Of a stretch of DNA of 36,318 bases, positions 1-8,811 are shown piece after piece. Numbering within the stretch: position 1 is the stretch's first letter; every line of letters begins with the position of its first letter. This DNA comes from a virus: positions 1 to 36,318 of IMG/VR virus record IMGVR_UViG_3300046718_000122; one strand, written 5' to 3'. The translations under genes and the position numbers were made by a program. The notes beneath the pieces are model-generated. The model did not search any database. It saw nothing but the letters and a program-made list of their open reading frames with translations, and was not told the origin of the DNA.

Positions 1-43
1 TATTTTCTTTGGCCGAAACACATCCAAGATACCCTAAGGACAA

Positions 44-529
44 ATGGCACGACGCAATCCACATGTAACGCCCACCGCACTCAAGATTCTCAAGTCAGAC
101 CGCAGGACGCAGAGCGCACACGGCAAATTGACAGCTGACATGGAACTGCCAGCGGTGCCGGTGAACGCATACCCCACGTGGCCGCGTCAATTTCAGATGG
201 AAGCGTTGCGCATGTGGAAGCGGTTGATGCCTCATTTGCAAAAATACGGGCTGGTCACGGATGCCGATCTGTCAGCGTTTGCACGCTATTGTCAAGACGC
301 GGGCGAAGTGAAATGGTTACAATCGGTGCTCGACAAAGAAGGCTACACACAACGCAGTAATGCAAACGGTATGGTAGCGTCGTGCTACTGGTCGATGCGC
401 AACAAGATACAGGACCGGATGCTAAAGACGGAAGTTGAATTTGGATTTACGCCTGCATCGCGCAGTCGCGTGAAAGTGTCACACGGTGCGGACGATGCGC
501 CGAAGAAGCAAGCATGGGCGGGCCTGTGA
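44..529 (+). CDS. terS: Terminase small subunit, P27-like
   Basis: A 161-residue protein placed directly before the large terminase, as small subunits usually are. The N-terminus is basic (MARRNPHVTPTALKILKSDR), followed by a helical segment around residues 45-90 with the pattern LMPHLQKYGLVTDADLSAFARYC that is typical of P27-family (Terminase_4) small terminases. In the family this subunit binds the packaging-start site on phage DNA and loads the large subunit. The ATG at 44 has a TAAGGA ribosome site 5 bases upstream. The 3' end overlaps the large subunit by 16 bases, which suggests translational coupling. Function rests on family resemblance and context. Confidence 0.85.
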   Translation: MARRNPHVTPTALKILKSDRRTQSAHGKLTADMELPAVPVNAYPTWPRQFQMEALRMWKRLMPHLQKYGLVTDADLSAFARYCQDAGEVKWLQSVLDKEGYTQRSNANGMVASCYWSMRNKIQDRMLKTEVEFGFTPASRSRVKVSHGADDAPKKQAWAGL

Positions 530-2232
530 AGTTCGATGTAGACAAACATCCGCACGTGCACGCGGCACACGCGTATGCACACGATGTCGTCAAAGGGCGC
601 ATTGATGTCTGCCTGTGGGTAAAACTTGCGTGTCAGCGCCAGCTAGACGACCTAGTGCGCGCGCAGGCAGGCGTGGCGTCGTTCCCATTCACGTTTGATT
701 TGGCGTTAGCAGAGCGCTATTGCAAGTTCATCGAATTGCTGCCACACGTGAAAGGCAAGAAGTGGGCAGGTACGCCGATCAAGCTTGAACCGTGGCAATG
801 CTTCACGATGGTGTGCGTGTTTGGTTGGATTAACAAGATCACCGGCTATCGTCGCTTCAAGACTGTGTACGAAGAAGTGCCGCGCAAGAACGCGAAGACG
901 ACGAAGCTTGCAGGCATCGGTCTTGCTCTGTTGACTATCGACGAAGAGCCGGGTGCCGAAATCTACAGCGCAGCGACGACGCGTGATCAAGCAAAAATCT
1001 GCTTTGACACAGCAAACACGATGGCGCAGAAAGAGCCGCATTTCCGCAAGCGGTTTGGTGTCGAATGCCTGACGCACTCCATCTTCGTGCGCAACACCAA
1101 CAGCAAGTTTAATGCGGTGAGCGCAGACGCCGACACGCTGGACGGCCTAAACGTCAGCGGTGGACTGATCGACGAGTTGCACGCGCACAAGAAGCGCGAT
1201 GTGTGGGACGTAATGGAAACGGCAACCGGGTCACGCACGCAGCCGTTGATTTGGGCGATTACCACGGCGGGCAGCAATCGTGCGGGCATCTGCTACGAGC
1301 AGCGCACGTATGCGACCAAGCTGCTGCAGCGCATCGTTGAAGATAATTCATACTTCGCCATCATTTACACGATTGATGAAGGCGACGTATGGACTGACCC
1401 GGCAGTGTGGAAGAAAGCGAATCCGAATTACGGCATCAGCGTTGATATTGATGACCTGACGCGTAAGGCAGTAAAAGCAATGGCGATGCCTAGCGCGCAA
1501 AATAACTTCCTGACCAAGCACCTTAACGTGTGGGTCAATGCCGACACATCGTGGATGGACATGTTGGCGTACGATTCGTGTCTCGATGAAACGATGACGC
1601 TCGAGCAGTTCGTTAAGCAGGAAGCGATCGTTGCGCTCGACCTTGCATCACGTGTGGACGTTGCAGCCAAGATGCTGCTGTTCACGCAGCAGATCGAAGG
1701 ACAGACGCACTACTACGCATTCGGTCGTTACTATTTGCCCGAATCAGTGTTGGAGAGCGATGACCCGCACGATTTCTACGCTGGCGCAGCGAAGAATGGC
1801 GGCAATCTGGTGCTGACGCCGGGTGATGTGATTGACTTCGAGTTCATCGAAAACGATCTGGACAAGGACAACGCCAAGTTCCTCATTCGCGAAGTCGCGT
1901 ACGACCCGTTCCAAGCGACGCAGTTTGCCACACGCGCGGCTGCGCGCGGCTACAACATGATCGAAGTGCGCCCGCTGGTGCTGAACTTCAGTGAAGCAAT
2001 GAAGGAACTGGAAGCGGCGGTGCTGCAGAAGCGGTTTCACCACGACGGCGACAAGATTTTGCAATGGATGTTTAGCAACGTCGTGTGTCACCGCGACATC
2101 AAAGACAACGTGTACCCACGAAAGGAACGCGACGAGAACAAAATCGATGGCGTCGTTGCATTGATCATTGGAATAAACCGCGTGATGGCTGCACGCGAAG
2201 TTGAAAAGGAACCGGGCATGGTGCTGCTATGA
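514..2232 (+). CDS. terL: Terminase large subunit (packaging ATPase/nuclease)
   Basis: A 572-residue HK97/P27-partner type large terminase, the ATP-driven motor that pumps DNA into the prohead and cuts concatemers. A deviant Walker A (PRKNAKTT) lies at about residues 123-130 and the Walker B/catalytic Glu is GGLIDELH at about 216-223. The C-terminal half carries the RNase H-like nuclease, with Asp residues in IVALDLASRVDVA, VAYDPFQA and the late ENKIDGVVAL segment. The length is normal for the family. The start at 514 lies inside the small-subunit gene, and the stop overlaps the portal start by 4 bases (ATGA). The arrangement is a standard packaging module. Confidence 0.95.
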   Translation: MGGPVKFDVDKHPHVHAAHAYAHDVVKGRIDVCLWVKLACQRQLDDLVRAQAGVASFPFTFDLALAERYCKFIELLPHVKGKKWAGTPIKLEPWQCFTMVCVFGWINKITGYRRFKTVYEEVPRKNAKTTKLAGIGLALLTIDEEPGAEIYSAATTRDQAKICFDTANTMAQKEPHFRKRFGVECLTHSIFVRNTNSKFNAVSADADTLDGLNVSGGLIDELHAHKKRDVWDVMETATGSRTQPLIWAITTAGSNRAGICYEQRTYATKLLQRIVEDNSYFAIIYTIDEGDVWTDPAVWKKANPNYGISVDIDDLTRKAVKAMAMPSAQNNFLTKHLNVWVNADTSWMDMLAYDSCLDETMTLEQFVKQEAIVALDLASRVDVAAKMLLFTQQIEGQTHYYAFGRYYLPESVLESDDPHDFYAGAAKNGGNLVLTPGDVIDFEFIENDLDKDNAKFLIREVAYDPFQATQFATRAAARGYNMIEVRPLVLNFSEAMKELEAAVLQKRFHHDGDKILQWMFSNVVCHRDIKDNVYPRKERDENKIDGVVALIIGINRVMAAREVEKEPGMVLL

Positions 2233-3614
2233 GTCCTGACACATTCGCACAGACACAACAACGCATGGCGAGCAAGCCGCTGATTCTTGCAGCGTGGCGC
2301 GATGCACGCATCGCAGAGCGCGAGAAGGAAAAAGAAAAAACAACGCCACGCGACGACATGACAGGTCTGTCGTTCGCTGAGTTCAGCGACTTCGTGCGCG
2401 GTGGTGCCGACAAGTTCAGTGGTGTGGTGACGGAACGCACCGCAATGAACAGCGCAGCGGTGTACGCGTGTGTTGCACTGCTCGGCGGTGCGATGTCGAA
2501 CATGCCGCTTGAGTTCTTCCGCCGTGGTGATGACAATGCTGGCGTGGACCGCGAGCAATATATGCCTGACGAGTGGTGGTTGTTCAATGAATCGCCGTTT
2601 CCTGCGTGGACTGCTGCAACGTGGCGCGAATACATGATGTGGTCGCTGCTGCTGCAAGGCGACTCGTTCACGCGCATACACCGTGCATCGCCGCTGTCGC
2701 CAAAGATCGTCGGATTCGAGCCGCTGCACCCGATGTCGGTCGTCGTGCGCCGTTACGGTGATCGCTTGCGTTATCAAGTGTCGCCGCAACCGTCACAGCA
2801 ATGGGAATCACCGGCACCGCCGATGGCGAATTACGATCAAGACGACATATTGCATGTGCCCGGTCCGGGATTCGACGGATTGCGCGGTATGTCGCAGATT
2901 ACATCAGCGCTGCACACAGCAGGGTCAATTGCGCTGTCGTCCGATGATTACATGGCCAATTTCTTCAAGAACAGCGCGCGTCCGGACTTTGTACTTGAGA
3001 CGGATGGCAAGATGGAGAAGGACCAGCAAGAGACGCTGCGTGAGCAATGGAACGAGAAGTACAGCGGCACTGCGCGCAGCTTCCTACCTGCGATTCTGAC
3101 CGGTGGATTGAAGCTGAAAGCAATCCAGTTGACGGCCAATGATGCGCAACTGCTTGATACGCGCAAGTTCCAAGTTGAGGACATTTGCCGCATCTTCGGT
3201 GTGCCGCCGTTCATGGTCGGACAGACGGAGAAAACGACGAGTTGGGGAACGGGTATCGAGCAACTAGGCATCGCATTTGTGAAGTACACGCTCGGTCGCC
3301 ATCTGGTGAAGATCGAACAGGAAATCAACCGCAAGATATTCCGCACCAATCCGCGTTTCTGCGTGTTCAAGACTGACGGACTGCTGCGCGGTGACATGAA
3401 GACGCGGCACGAAGCGTACCGTTCTGCAATCGGGCGTGCAGGTGAACCGGGCTGGATGACGATTGATGAAGTGCGCACCAAGGAATACATGCCGCGAATG
3501 GGCGGTGACGCTGCCAAGTTGAATCCGGGCATACCAGCGAAAGCACCGGGTGCCGATACTGGCGACAACACACAAGGAAATCCAGATGAACCGACTACTG
3601 CGACTGCTGGCTGA
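2229..3614 (+). CDS. Portal protein, HK97 family
   Basis: A 461-residue HK97-type portal, which forms the dodecameric ring at the capsid vertex through which DNA enters and to which the tail attaches. The conserved start of the portal core, with AAVYACVALLGGAMSNMPLE, lies around residues 75-95. The sequence FGVPPFMVG, typical of this family, is near residue 325, followed by YTLGRHLVKIEQEINRK. The C-terminal 30 residues are Gly/Pro/Thr-rich and probably disordered. The ATG overlaps the terminase stop by 4 bases, and the 3' end overlaps the protease gene by 29 bases. The product is clear from motifs and order. Confidence 0.93.
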   Translation: MSPDTFAQTQQRMASKPLILAAWRDARIAEREKEKEKTTPRDDMTGLSFAEFSDFVRGGADKFSGVVTERTAMNSAAVYACVALLGGAMSNMPLEFFRRGDDNAGVDREQYMPDEWWLFNESPFPAWTAATWREYMMWSLLLQGDSFTRIHRASPLSPKIVGFEPLHPMSVVVRRYGDRLRYQVSPQPSQQWESPAPPMANYDQDDILHVPGPGFDGLRGMSQITSALHTAGSIALSSDDYMANFFKNSARPDFVLETDGKMEKDQQETLREQWNEKYSGTARSFLPAILTGGLKLKAIQLTANDAQLLDTRKFQVEDICRIFGVPPFMVGQTEKTTSWGTGIEQLGIAFVKYTLGRHLVKIEQEINRKIFRTNPRFCVFKTDGLLRGDMKTRHEAYRSAIGRAGEPGWMTIDEVRTKEYMPRMGGDAAKLNPGIPAKAPGADTGDNTQGNPDEPTTATAG

Positions 3615-4338
3615 CAATCGCTCTCTGCCGCACGGCGAAGGGCAACTGCGCCGTTTCGAAGTCAAGAATGCGACCGCTGACGAAGCGACAGTGTACGTGT
3701 ACGATGCAATCGTGTCGTCACAGTTGGAAGCTGACTTTTGGGGCGGTGTTGCTGCTGAGCCGTTCGTGCGCGCATTCAACGACATCAGCGCGCCGTTGAT
3801 TCATCTGCGCATCAATTCACCGGGCGGCGACGTATTCGCTGCACGCGCAATGGAAACAGCAGTGCGACAGCACAAGTCTGCGGTTCTCGTTCACATCGAC
3901 GGTTACGCCGCGTCTGCTGCCAGCATCCTTGCGATGGCGGGCGACGAAATCGAAATTGCGGACGGCGGCTGCATCATGATTCACAATTCGTGGTCACTGG
4001 CGATGGGCAACGCTGCCGACATGCGCAAGACCGCTGATCTGTTGGAGCAGGTCGATGCGTCGATTGTCGCCACGTTCGTGAAGCGCACCGGCATGGATGC
4101 CAAGGACATCGCGCAGCTGATGACCGATGAAACGTGGATTTTTGCCGAAGACGCGGTTGCTGGCAAGTGGGCTGATCGCATTGCACCGGACAGCGCCGAA
4201 GCGAAGCTGAACTGGAACATTGCAGCATTGCTGGACAAACCCAAAACGCCGACGCCTGAGAGGGTGCCGGTGCCCGACACGGAATCACGCGTAGCGGCAG
4301 AGCGCAAGCAACGTCACTACGAACGCATCGCAGCCTAG
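3586..4338 (+). CDS. Prohead protease, ClpP-like (S14)
   Basis: A 250-residue ClpP-like serine protease between portal and major capsid, the position of the prohead maturation protease in HK97-like phages. It would trim the scaffold-like N-terminus of the capsid protein. The ClpP fold motifs are visible: IHLRINSPGGDVFAARAM (about residues 71-90), nucleophile Ser in GYAASAAS (S110) and the His in IMIHNSW (H133). I chose the ATG at 3586 because AAGGAAA sits 5 bases upstream. An in-frame GTG at 3550 exists but has no ribosome site. The start lies inside the end of the portal gene. Confidence 0.93.
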   Translation: MNRLLRLLADNRSLPHGEGQLRRFEVKNATADEATVYVYDAIVSSQLEADFWGGVAAEPFVRAFNDISAPLIHLRINSPGGDVFAARAMETAVRQHKSAVLVHIDGYAASAASILAMAGDEIEIADGGCIMIHNSWSLAMGNAADMRKTADLLEQVDASIVATFVKRTGMDAKDIAQLMTDETWIFAEDAVAGKWADRIAPDSAEAKLNWNIAALLDKPKTPTPERVPVPDTESRVAAERKQRHYERIAA

Positions 4339-4349
4339 CGGCGCGATTA

Positions 4350-4370
4350 AACAACGCGGTATGCGTTGTT
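4350..4370 (+). promoter_or_regulatory. Hairpin ahead of the capsid gene
   Basis: A perfect 8-base inverted repeat, AACAACGC and GCGTTGTT, with a 5-base loop, is followed by CTTCTAA and then the capsid ribosome site AGGAGA. There is no true T-run, so it could be a weak attenuator, an RNA-processing site or an mRNA stabiliser at the 5' end of the highly expressed capsid message. The structure is seen in the sequence; the role is inferred. Confidence 0.5.
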
Positions 4371-4394
4371 CTTCTAACGACAGGAGACAAGAGC

Positions 4395-5666
4395 ATGAAC
4401 AGCATTCAGGAACTGAGGGAACGCCGCTCGGCCAAAGCAACGGATGCGCGGAAGTTGCTCGACGACAACAAGGGCGAGAAGTGGACGCCGGAAGTCAGCG
4501 GCAAGGTCGATGCGCTGTACGAAGAAATCGACAGCATCGAAGGCCAGATCAAGGCGCACCAGCGGCTGCTCGACATCGAAGCAGACAAGCCGGATGGCAA
4601 CTTGAACGACGCCAAGCGGGTCAAGGATGTGTACGACCCGAAGGACCCGAAGAACGCAGCGCGCGTGCTGTACAATCGCTTTCTCCGCGAAGGTGACAAG
4701 GGATTCAGTGCGGAAGATTGGGCAACCGTGCGCGCCACGATGTCGACGACGACCGGCACCGAAGGCGGCTATACGGTGCCATCGCTGATTTCATCGCAAC
4801 TGTATGACGCGATGAAGGCGTACGGCGCAATGCGCGCGGTGTCCAACGTCATCCCCACGCAGGATGGTAAGCCAATGTCGTTCCCGACTTCGGACGGCAC
4901 GGCTGAAATCGGTGAGTGGATCGCGCAAAACATCACTGCAACGGCGCTCGACCCGGTGTTCGGCACTGTGCCACTCAACGTGTTCAAGGCATCGAGCAAG
5001 ATCGTTGCTGTTCCGATCGAGCTGTTGCAAGACACGGTAATCGACATGGAAGGATTCGTGCGCAATCGTCTTGCGCAACGCATCGGACGCCTTGGTAATC
5101 TGGCGTTCACTGTCGGCACTGGCACCACGCAGCCGGATGGCGTTGCGTTGAAAGCGACGGTGGGCAAGGTTGGCACGACCGGGCAAGTAACAGGCATCAT
5201 CTACGATGACGTAGTGGACATGATTCACTCCGTTGACCCGGCCTATCGTACGTCGTCGGCGGTGTTCATGATGTCGGATGCGCTGGTCAAGACCGTGCGC
5301 AAGATCAAGGACACAACCGGTCGTCCGATCTGGGCACCGAATTACGATGAAGGAATCCGTACCGGTGCAGGCGATGCAGGCGGTGGTTACACGAGCCAAA
5401 ACGTGGCGGTGCCGTTCGATCTGTTGCTCGGCTACCGGCTGTATATCAACAACGATCTGGCGGTGCCAGCGGCCAACGCGAAGTCAGGCCTGTTCGGTGA
5501 CTTCTCGTATTACAAGATTCGTGATGCGATGGACGTTCAACTGTTCCGGTTCACGGACAGCGCGTACACGAAGCTTGGCCAAGTCGGTTTTCTCGGCTGG
5601 TGTCGCATGGGCGGCAATCTGATGGACACCAACGCCATCAAGTATTACCAAAACTCGGCCACGTAA
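4395..5666 (+). CDS. Major capsid protein, HK97 fold
   Basis: A 423-residue HK97-type major capsid protein. Residues 1-75 are a charged coiled coil, the delta-domain that acts as an internal scaffold and is normally removed by the prohead protease encoded just upstream. The mature domain probably begins near residue 110-120, around TTTGTEGGYTVPSLISSQL. This is followed by the N-arm and the E-loop/P-domain pattern, with MSFPTSDGTAEIGEWIAQN and then KIVAVPIELLQDTVIDMEGF. A good ribosome site (AGGAGA) precedes the ATG by 8 bases. A rho-independent terminator follows the gene, consistent with a separately controlled, strongly expressed transcript. Confidence 0.95.
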   Translation: MNSIQELRERRSAKATDARKLLDDNKGEKWTPEVSGKVDALYEEIDSIEGQIKAHQRLLDIEADKPDGNLNDAKRVKDVYDPKDPKNAARVLYNRFLREGDKGFSAEDWATVRATMSTTTGTEGGYTVPSLISSQLYDAMKAYGAMRAVSNVIPTQDGKPMSFPTSDGTAEIGEWIAQNITATALDPVFGTVPLNVFKASSKIVAVPIELLQDTVIDMEGFVRNRLAQRIGRLGNLAFTVGTGTTQPDGVALKATVGKVGTTGQVTGIIYDDVVDMIHSVDPAYRTSSAVFMMSDALVKTVRKIKDTTGRPIWAPNYDEGIRTGAGDAGGGYTSQNVAVPFDLLLGYRLYINNDLAVPAANAKSGLFGDFSYYKIRDAMDVQLFRFTDSAYTKLGQVGFLGWCRMGGNLMDTNAIKYYQNSAT

Positions 5667-5684
5667 GCGGCAATTTCTCCGTAT

Positions 5685-5715
5685 GCGTGCGCAAGTGATC
5701 GCGCACGCTCTTTTT
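5685..5715 (+). terminator. Rho-independent terminator after the capsid gene
   Basis: GCGTGCGC and GCGCACGC form an 8-base GC-rich stem with an 8-base loop, followed at once by TCTTTTT. It lies between the capsid gene and the next open reading frame and would reduce read-through into the connector genes. Confidence 0.85.
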
Positions 5716-5729
5716 GGAGAGTGAAAGGC

Positions 5730-6137
5730 GTGAGCAATACCGGCATGCGCGTGCGGATATGGGCGCTGGAGCAGGCCATGTTCAACGGCGGTGTGACGAC
5801 TGCCGAATTGCGCGACGAGTTCGACTTTACGTTGCGCGGTGCGGCAGGGCGTTTAGCAAAGTTGCGTGCTGCCGGATTGTTGGAAGTTGAATTAAGCAGC
5901 ATTCGTGGACGATGGCGTAATGTGCTGACTGATGCGGGGCGTGCATTCTTGGCGCAGCCGTCAACAGAGAAAGCGAAACAGATTCCCGATGCCAATCCGC
6001 TTTGCGCTGCGCTCGGATTGACAGTAAGGCAAGTACCAAGCGCAGGGCGTGTGTACAAGTTCGGAGAATTACAACATGAATCAACAGGTCAGCAGCAAGG
6101 AAGCGCCAAAGGCGAAGAGCAAGGACAAGGATGGTGA
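5730..6137 (+). CDS. Putative winged-helix protein
   Basis: About 135 residues. The N-terminal half reads like a winged helix-turn-helix: TTAELRDEFDFTLRGAAGRLAKLRAAGLLEV, then a basic IRGRWRN wing and LTDAGRAFL. The C-terminal third is Gln/Glu/Gly-rich and lies in the region overlapping the next gene, so it may be under weak constraint. The GTG at 5730 is preferred, because GGAGA at 5716 is 9 bases away; the upstream GTG at 5721 would leave no spacer. A regulator-type fold between capsid and connector genes is seen in some phages, but its target is unknown. It could control late gene expression. Confidence 0.6.
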   Translation: MSNTGMRVRIWALEQAMFNGGVTTAELRDEFDFTLRGAAGRLAKLRAAGLLEVELSSIRGRWRNVLTDAGRAFLAQPSTEKAKQIPDANPLCAALGLTVRQVPSAGRVYKFGELQHESTGQQQGSAKGEEQGQGW

Positions 6138-6318
6138 TGTCGAAGTGCGGCTGCTGTCGGACTCGCAATTCGGCAAGGCCAACGACATTGCGCAGGTGCC
6201 CGCTGCGATGCTCGACGTATTGAAGGAAAACGGGCAAGTCGACGACAACGATGCGGCCATCGAGTACGCAAAGACATTGCCGCAGAACAAGAAGCAAAGC
6301 AAGGACGACGACAAGTAA
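6076..6318 (+). CDS. Small charged protein, unknown
   Basis: An 80-residue, highly charged protein that I do not recognise as a named family. Residues 3-18 are Lys-rich, and the C-terminus ends in QSKDDDK. A short folded segment, IAQVPAAMLDVLKENGQVDD, could be a small helical domain. The ATG at 6076 has GGAG 11 bases upstream, and the gene starts 62 bases inside the end of the preceding one. Its position between capsid and head-tail connector matches small head-completion or decoration-type proteins, but nothing in the sequence proves this. Confidence 0.6.
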   Translation: MNQQVSSKEAPKAKSKDKDGDVEVRLLSDSQFGKANDIAQVPAAMLDVLKENGQVDDNDAAIEYAKTLPQNKKQSKDDDK

Positions 6319-6332
6319 CGAAAGGACCGGTA

Positions 6333-6929
6333 ATGGGCCTGACTCTGATCACTCCGCCAACGCTGCAGCCGGTAACACTAGCTGAGGCGAAGAATCATCT
6401 ACGTGTTGATGCCGACATCACGCAGGACGAACAGCTTATTACCGATCTGATCGACATTGCAACGGCAACGTGTGAAAAGGAACTGCGCGGTTCAATTCTG
6501 CCGCAGACATGGCAGTTGTCGTTGGATATGTTCCCGTACAATGGTGTGATTGACTTGACGAAAGGACCGGTAAGCGCTGTCACCGCGTTGCGCTACTACG
6601 ACACAGCGGGCGTGGTGCAGACGATCGCGCCAGTAAATTACGTGCTTGATACGAATCGCCGCATTGCGCGCTTGGTAGCGGCGGTCGGCTACTCGTGGCC
6701 TGCCGTGTGGTTCGGCTATCCGGGCGTCGTGCAAGTGATGTACACTGCCGGATACGCAGACGCAACGAAGGTGCCAAAGCCAATCAAGCAATGGATACTG
6801 ATGTGTCTGGCTGCACTGTACGAATCGCGCGAGCAAGTGTTCATCGCGAAGCAGCGCGGGCAGACCGTGCAAGTGATGCCAACTGCAAATTCACTGCTCG
6901 AGCGTTATCTTGTTGAGGAAATCGGATGA
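6333..6929 (+). CDS. Head-tail connector, gp6-like
   Basis: A 198-residue protein matching the phage gp6-like head-tail connector (adaptor) family. It opens with LITPPTLQPVTLAEAKNHLRV, the usual N-terminal signature. It continues with helical QLITDLIDIATATCEKELRG, a beta segment, and the typical later pattern VMYTAGYADATKVPKPIKQWIL. In HK97 this protein forms the ring below the portal. The ribosome site AAGGA precedes the ATG, and the stop overlaps the next gene by 4 bases. Position within the head-to-tail connector block supports the call. Confidence 0.85.
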   Translation: MGLTLITPPTLQPVTLAEAKNHLRVDADITQDEQLITDLIDIATATCEKELRGSILPQTWQLSLDMFPYNGVIDLTKGPVSAVTALRYYDTAGVVQTIAPVNYVLDTNRRIARLVAAVGYSWPAVWFGYPGVVQVMYTAGYADATKVPKPIKQWILMCLAALYESREQVFIAKQRGQTVQVMPTANSLLERYLVEEIG

Positions 6930-7258
6930 CGCTGCAATCTGGCGCGCTCAACAAGCGTGTGCGATTGGAGACACGCTCTGTCGGCACGGATGTGCACGGC
7001 GGGCAGTTGGACGTATTCACGCCGTGGATTACCGTGTGGGGGCGCATCGAAACGATCAGTGGTAAGGCATTGGGTGCCGCAGAGTCACTGCAAGTGCAAG
7101 TGACGCACGAAATACAGATTCGTTATCGACCGGGCGTGATCGCGCCGATGCGCGCAATTTATCAGAATCGCTATTTTGACATCGTTGCCGTGCTTGACCC
7201 GGACGAGTCGCATTTTGAACTGCTGCTGCTGTGCGTGGAAGGGACCAGCCGTGGTTGA
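6926..7258 (+). CDS. Head closure / head-tail joining protein
   Basis: A 110-residue protein of the phage head-tail joining type (SPP1 gp16/HK97 gp7-like). It has an N-terminal GALNKRVRLETRS, a conserved central WITVWGRIETISGKAL, the pattern THEIQIRYRPGVIAPMRAIYQNRYFDI, and a C-terminal beta strand ending in ELLLLCVEG. In the family it plugs the connector after DNA packaging and offers the docking face for the tail. It overlaps both neighbours (4 bases upstream, 8 bases downstream), as expected for tightly coupled connector genes. Confidence 0.85.
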   Translation: MTLQSGALNKRVRLETRSVGTDVHGGQLDVFTPWITVWGRIETISGKALGAAESLQVQVTHEIQIRYRPGVIAPMRAIYQNRYFDIVAVLDPDESHFELLLLCVEGTSRG

Positions 7259-7802
7259 TAGCGTAACTGTTCAAGTAAGCGGACTGTATCAACTTGAGAA
7301 GACGATGCTTGGTTTTAACGACCGGCTGCATCAAAAAGTCATCCGCCGTGGGCTGGTTGCCGGTGGTCAACTTATTCGCAATCAGGCGCGTGCGAATGCA
7401 CCGGTGCTAAAAGGCGTGGAACATATCACCGGGCCGCGTAATGATCAGCACATTCGTGGTCAGTTGAAGCGTGCTATTGTGTTGAAGTATGACAAGCCAG
7501 AGTCGACCAAGTTTGTTAAGCAGTATGTTATTGCGGTGCGCCATGGGAAAAAGTTCCAAGCAAAGAACATGGATGCGTATTACTGGTACATGTTGGAGTT
7601 CGGCACGAAGGGTCACGTTGTGAAAGCAGTTGACGCACAGGTGCTGTCGGATGGCTCAACGGCATACGGTATGCGGGCGCGCATTCCGGCGCAACAAGCA
7701 AATCCATTCATGCGTAACGCGTTCAACGTGACGCAAGGTGATGCGTTTAATGTTGTGCGCTACTCGTGGGGCGACGGAATTGCAGCGGAGTTGGCCAAAT
7801 GA
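7251..7802 (+). CDS. Tail-connector protein, HK97 gp10 family
   Basis: A 183-residue HK97 gp10-like (HK97-gp10/minor tail) protein. The family start is present (VQVSGLYQLEKTMLGFNDRL), followed by GLVAGGQLIRNQARANAPV and the later YWYMLEFGTKGH and QQANPFMRNAFN. The likely start is GTG at 7251, which has AAGGGA 6 bases upstream and overlaps the previous stop by 8 bases. Upstream in-frame codons in the overlap give a Cys-rich stretch unlike the family. The protein would terminate or join the tail tube at the head interface. Confidence 0.85.
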   Translation: MVDSVTVQVSGLYQLEKTMLGFNDRLHQKVIRRGLVAGGQLIRNQARANAPVLKGVEHITGPRNDQHIRGQLKRAIVLKYDKPESTKFVKQYVIAVRHGKKFQAKNMDAYYWYMLEFGTKGHVVKAVDAQVLSDGSTAYGMRARIPAQQANPFMRNAFNVTQGDAFNVVRYSWGDGIAAELAK

Positions 7803-8146
7803 GTGTGGACGTTGAAGCGCTGATGTTTGCGGTGTTGTCGCCCATTTCGCCCGGTCATGTGTGGAACACGCACGCGGCGGACAGCGAAATTAGCGAACAT
7901 ATCGTGTTTACTCGCATCGATGTTGTGCCAGCAACAACGCTAGCAAATGGCGCACCGCTGGAGAATTCGCACTACCAAATCGACATTTACAAGGAGCAGC
8001 GTGTAGATGCATACACGCTGGCAACAGCAGTGAAAAACGCGATGGCTGGTGCATCGTTTGTAAATATCCGCACCAATGAGTACAACGGGTATGAAGACAC
8101 GGTAAAGCTTCATCGCTGCGCACTTGATTATTCCGTTTGGGCCTAA
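7799..8146 (+). CDS. Tail completion protein, DUF3168-like
   Basis: A 115-residue protein resembling the DUF3168 tail completion family (lambda U-like). It has a short N-terminal helix (VEALMFAVLSPI), then VFTRIDVVPATTLANGA, YQIDIYKEQRVDAYTLATAVKNAM and a C-terminal strand, KLHRCALDYSVWA. The ATG overlaps the previous stop (ATGA). Gene order gp10-like, DUF3168, major tail protein is the common siphovirus order, which supports a tail terminator or completion role. Confidence 0.8.
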   Translation: MSVDVEALMFAVLSPISPGHVWNTHAADSEISEHIVFTRIDVVPATTLANGAPLENSHYQIDIYKEQRVDAYTLATAVKNAMAGASFVNIRTNEYNGYEDTVKLHRCALDYSVWA

Positions 8147-8166
8147 CCTTTCGAAGGAGCAACATC

Positions 8167-8811
8167 ATGCCCTCAACAGCAGTAAATGCACAAGGAACAG
8201 TCCTTGCGATTGGTTCCGGTTCGGGTGCCGCAAAGACGATCACCGCCATCACGCAGGGCTATCCTGCATTGGTGACGGCGACTGCGCATGGTCTGAATGC
8301 GGGCGATGTCGTCGCAATTGCCGCCGTTCTTGGTATGACGCAAGTGAATGGCAACACGTACGTCGTGCAGTATCCGACGGCGAATTCATTTGCGTTGACC
8401 AACGTGAACAGCACCGCGTATACCGCGTATACATCGGGCGGCACTGCAACGCCTGTCACGTTCTCGCCAATTGGCAACGTCAAAAGCTTTTCCGGTTTCG
8501 ACGGCCAAGCATCGGAAATCGATGTGACGAACTTTCAATCTGTGGCCAAAGAGTTCCGGCTCGGACTGATCGACAACGGACAAATGCAATCCGATCTACA
8601 TCTGGACAACAGCGATGCGGGTCAGCTTGCTGCACGCGCGGCGCAGATCGCCAGCGCAGTGAAGCAGATGAAGCTTACCCTGCCCGCTGGTGCAACGCCG
8701 AATGCGACGTTCAACGCGTATGTGAAGCAGTTCAGCATTAACGGTGCGGTCGATGGCGTCGTCGCCGCGTCGATTACGCTGCGTATCAGCGGTAACGTTG
8801 CGTGGGCGTAG
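8167..8811 (+). CDS. Major tail (tube) protein with FCCH-like insert
   Basis: A 214-residue major tail protein, identified by position and by its C-terminal half: GNVKSFSGFDGQASEIDVTN, then EFRLGLIDNGQMQ and a late VDGVVAASITLRISG, the usual tube-protein pattern. Near residues 28-100 it carries an extra beta-rich module. ALVTATAHGLNAGDVV and MTQVNGNTYVV closely match the FCCH-like (E1 ubiquitin-activating enzyme) module known from phage structural proteins. This module probably decorates the outside of the tube. AAGGAG lies 8 bases before the ATG at 8167. A terminator follows. Confidence 0.85.
   Translation: MPSTAVNAQGTVLAIGSGSGAAKTITAITQGYPALVTATAHGLNAGDVVAIAAVLGMTQVNGNTYVVQYPTANSFALTNVNSTAYTAYTSGGTATPVTFSPIGNVKSFSGFDGQASEIDVTNFQSVAKEFRLGLIDNGQMQSDLHLDNSDAGQLAARAAQIASAVKQMKLTLPAGATPNATFNAYVKQFSINGAVDGVVAASITLRISGNVAWA

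Noticed and set aside
2088-2789. A 233-residue open frame on the - strand in the portal region.
   Set aside because: It is antisense to the terminase and portal genes, is His/Arg/Cys-rich and lacks a ribosome site.
4350-4370. Rho-independent terminator before the capsid gene.
   Set aside because: The stem is followed by CTTCTAA rather than a T-run, so it is listed only as a hairpin.
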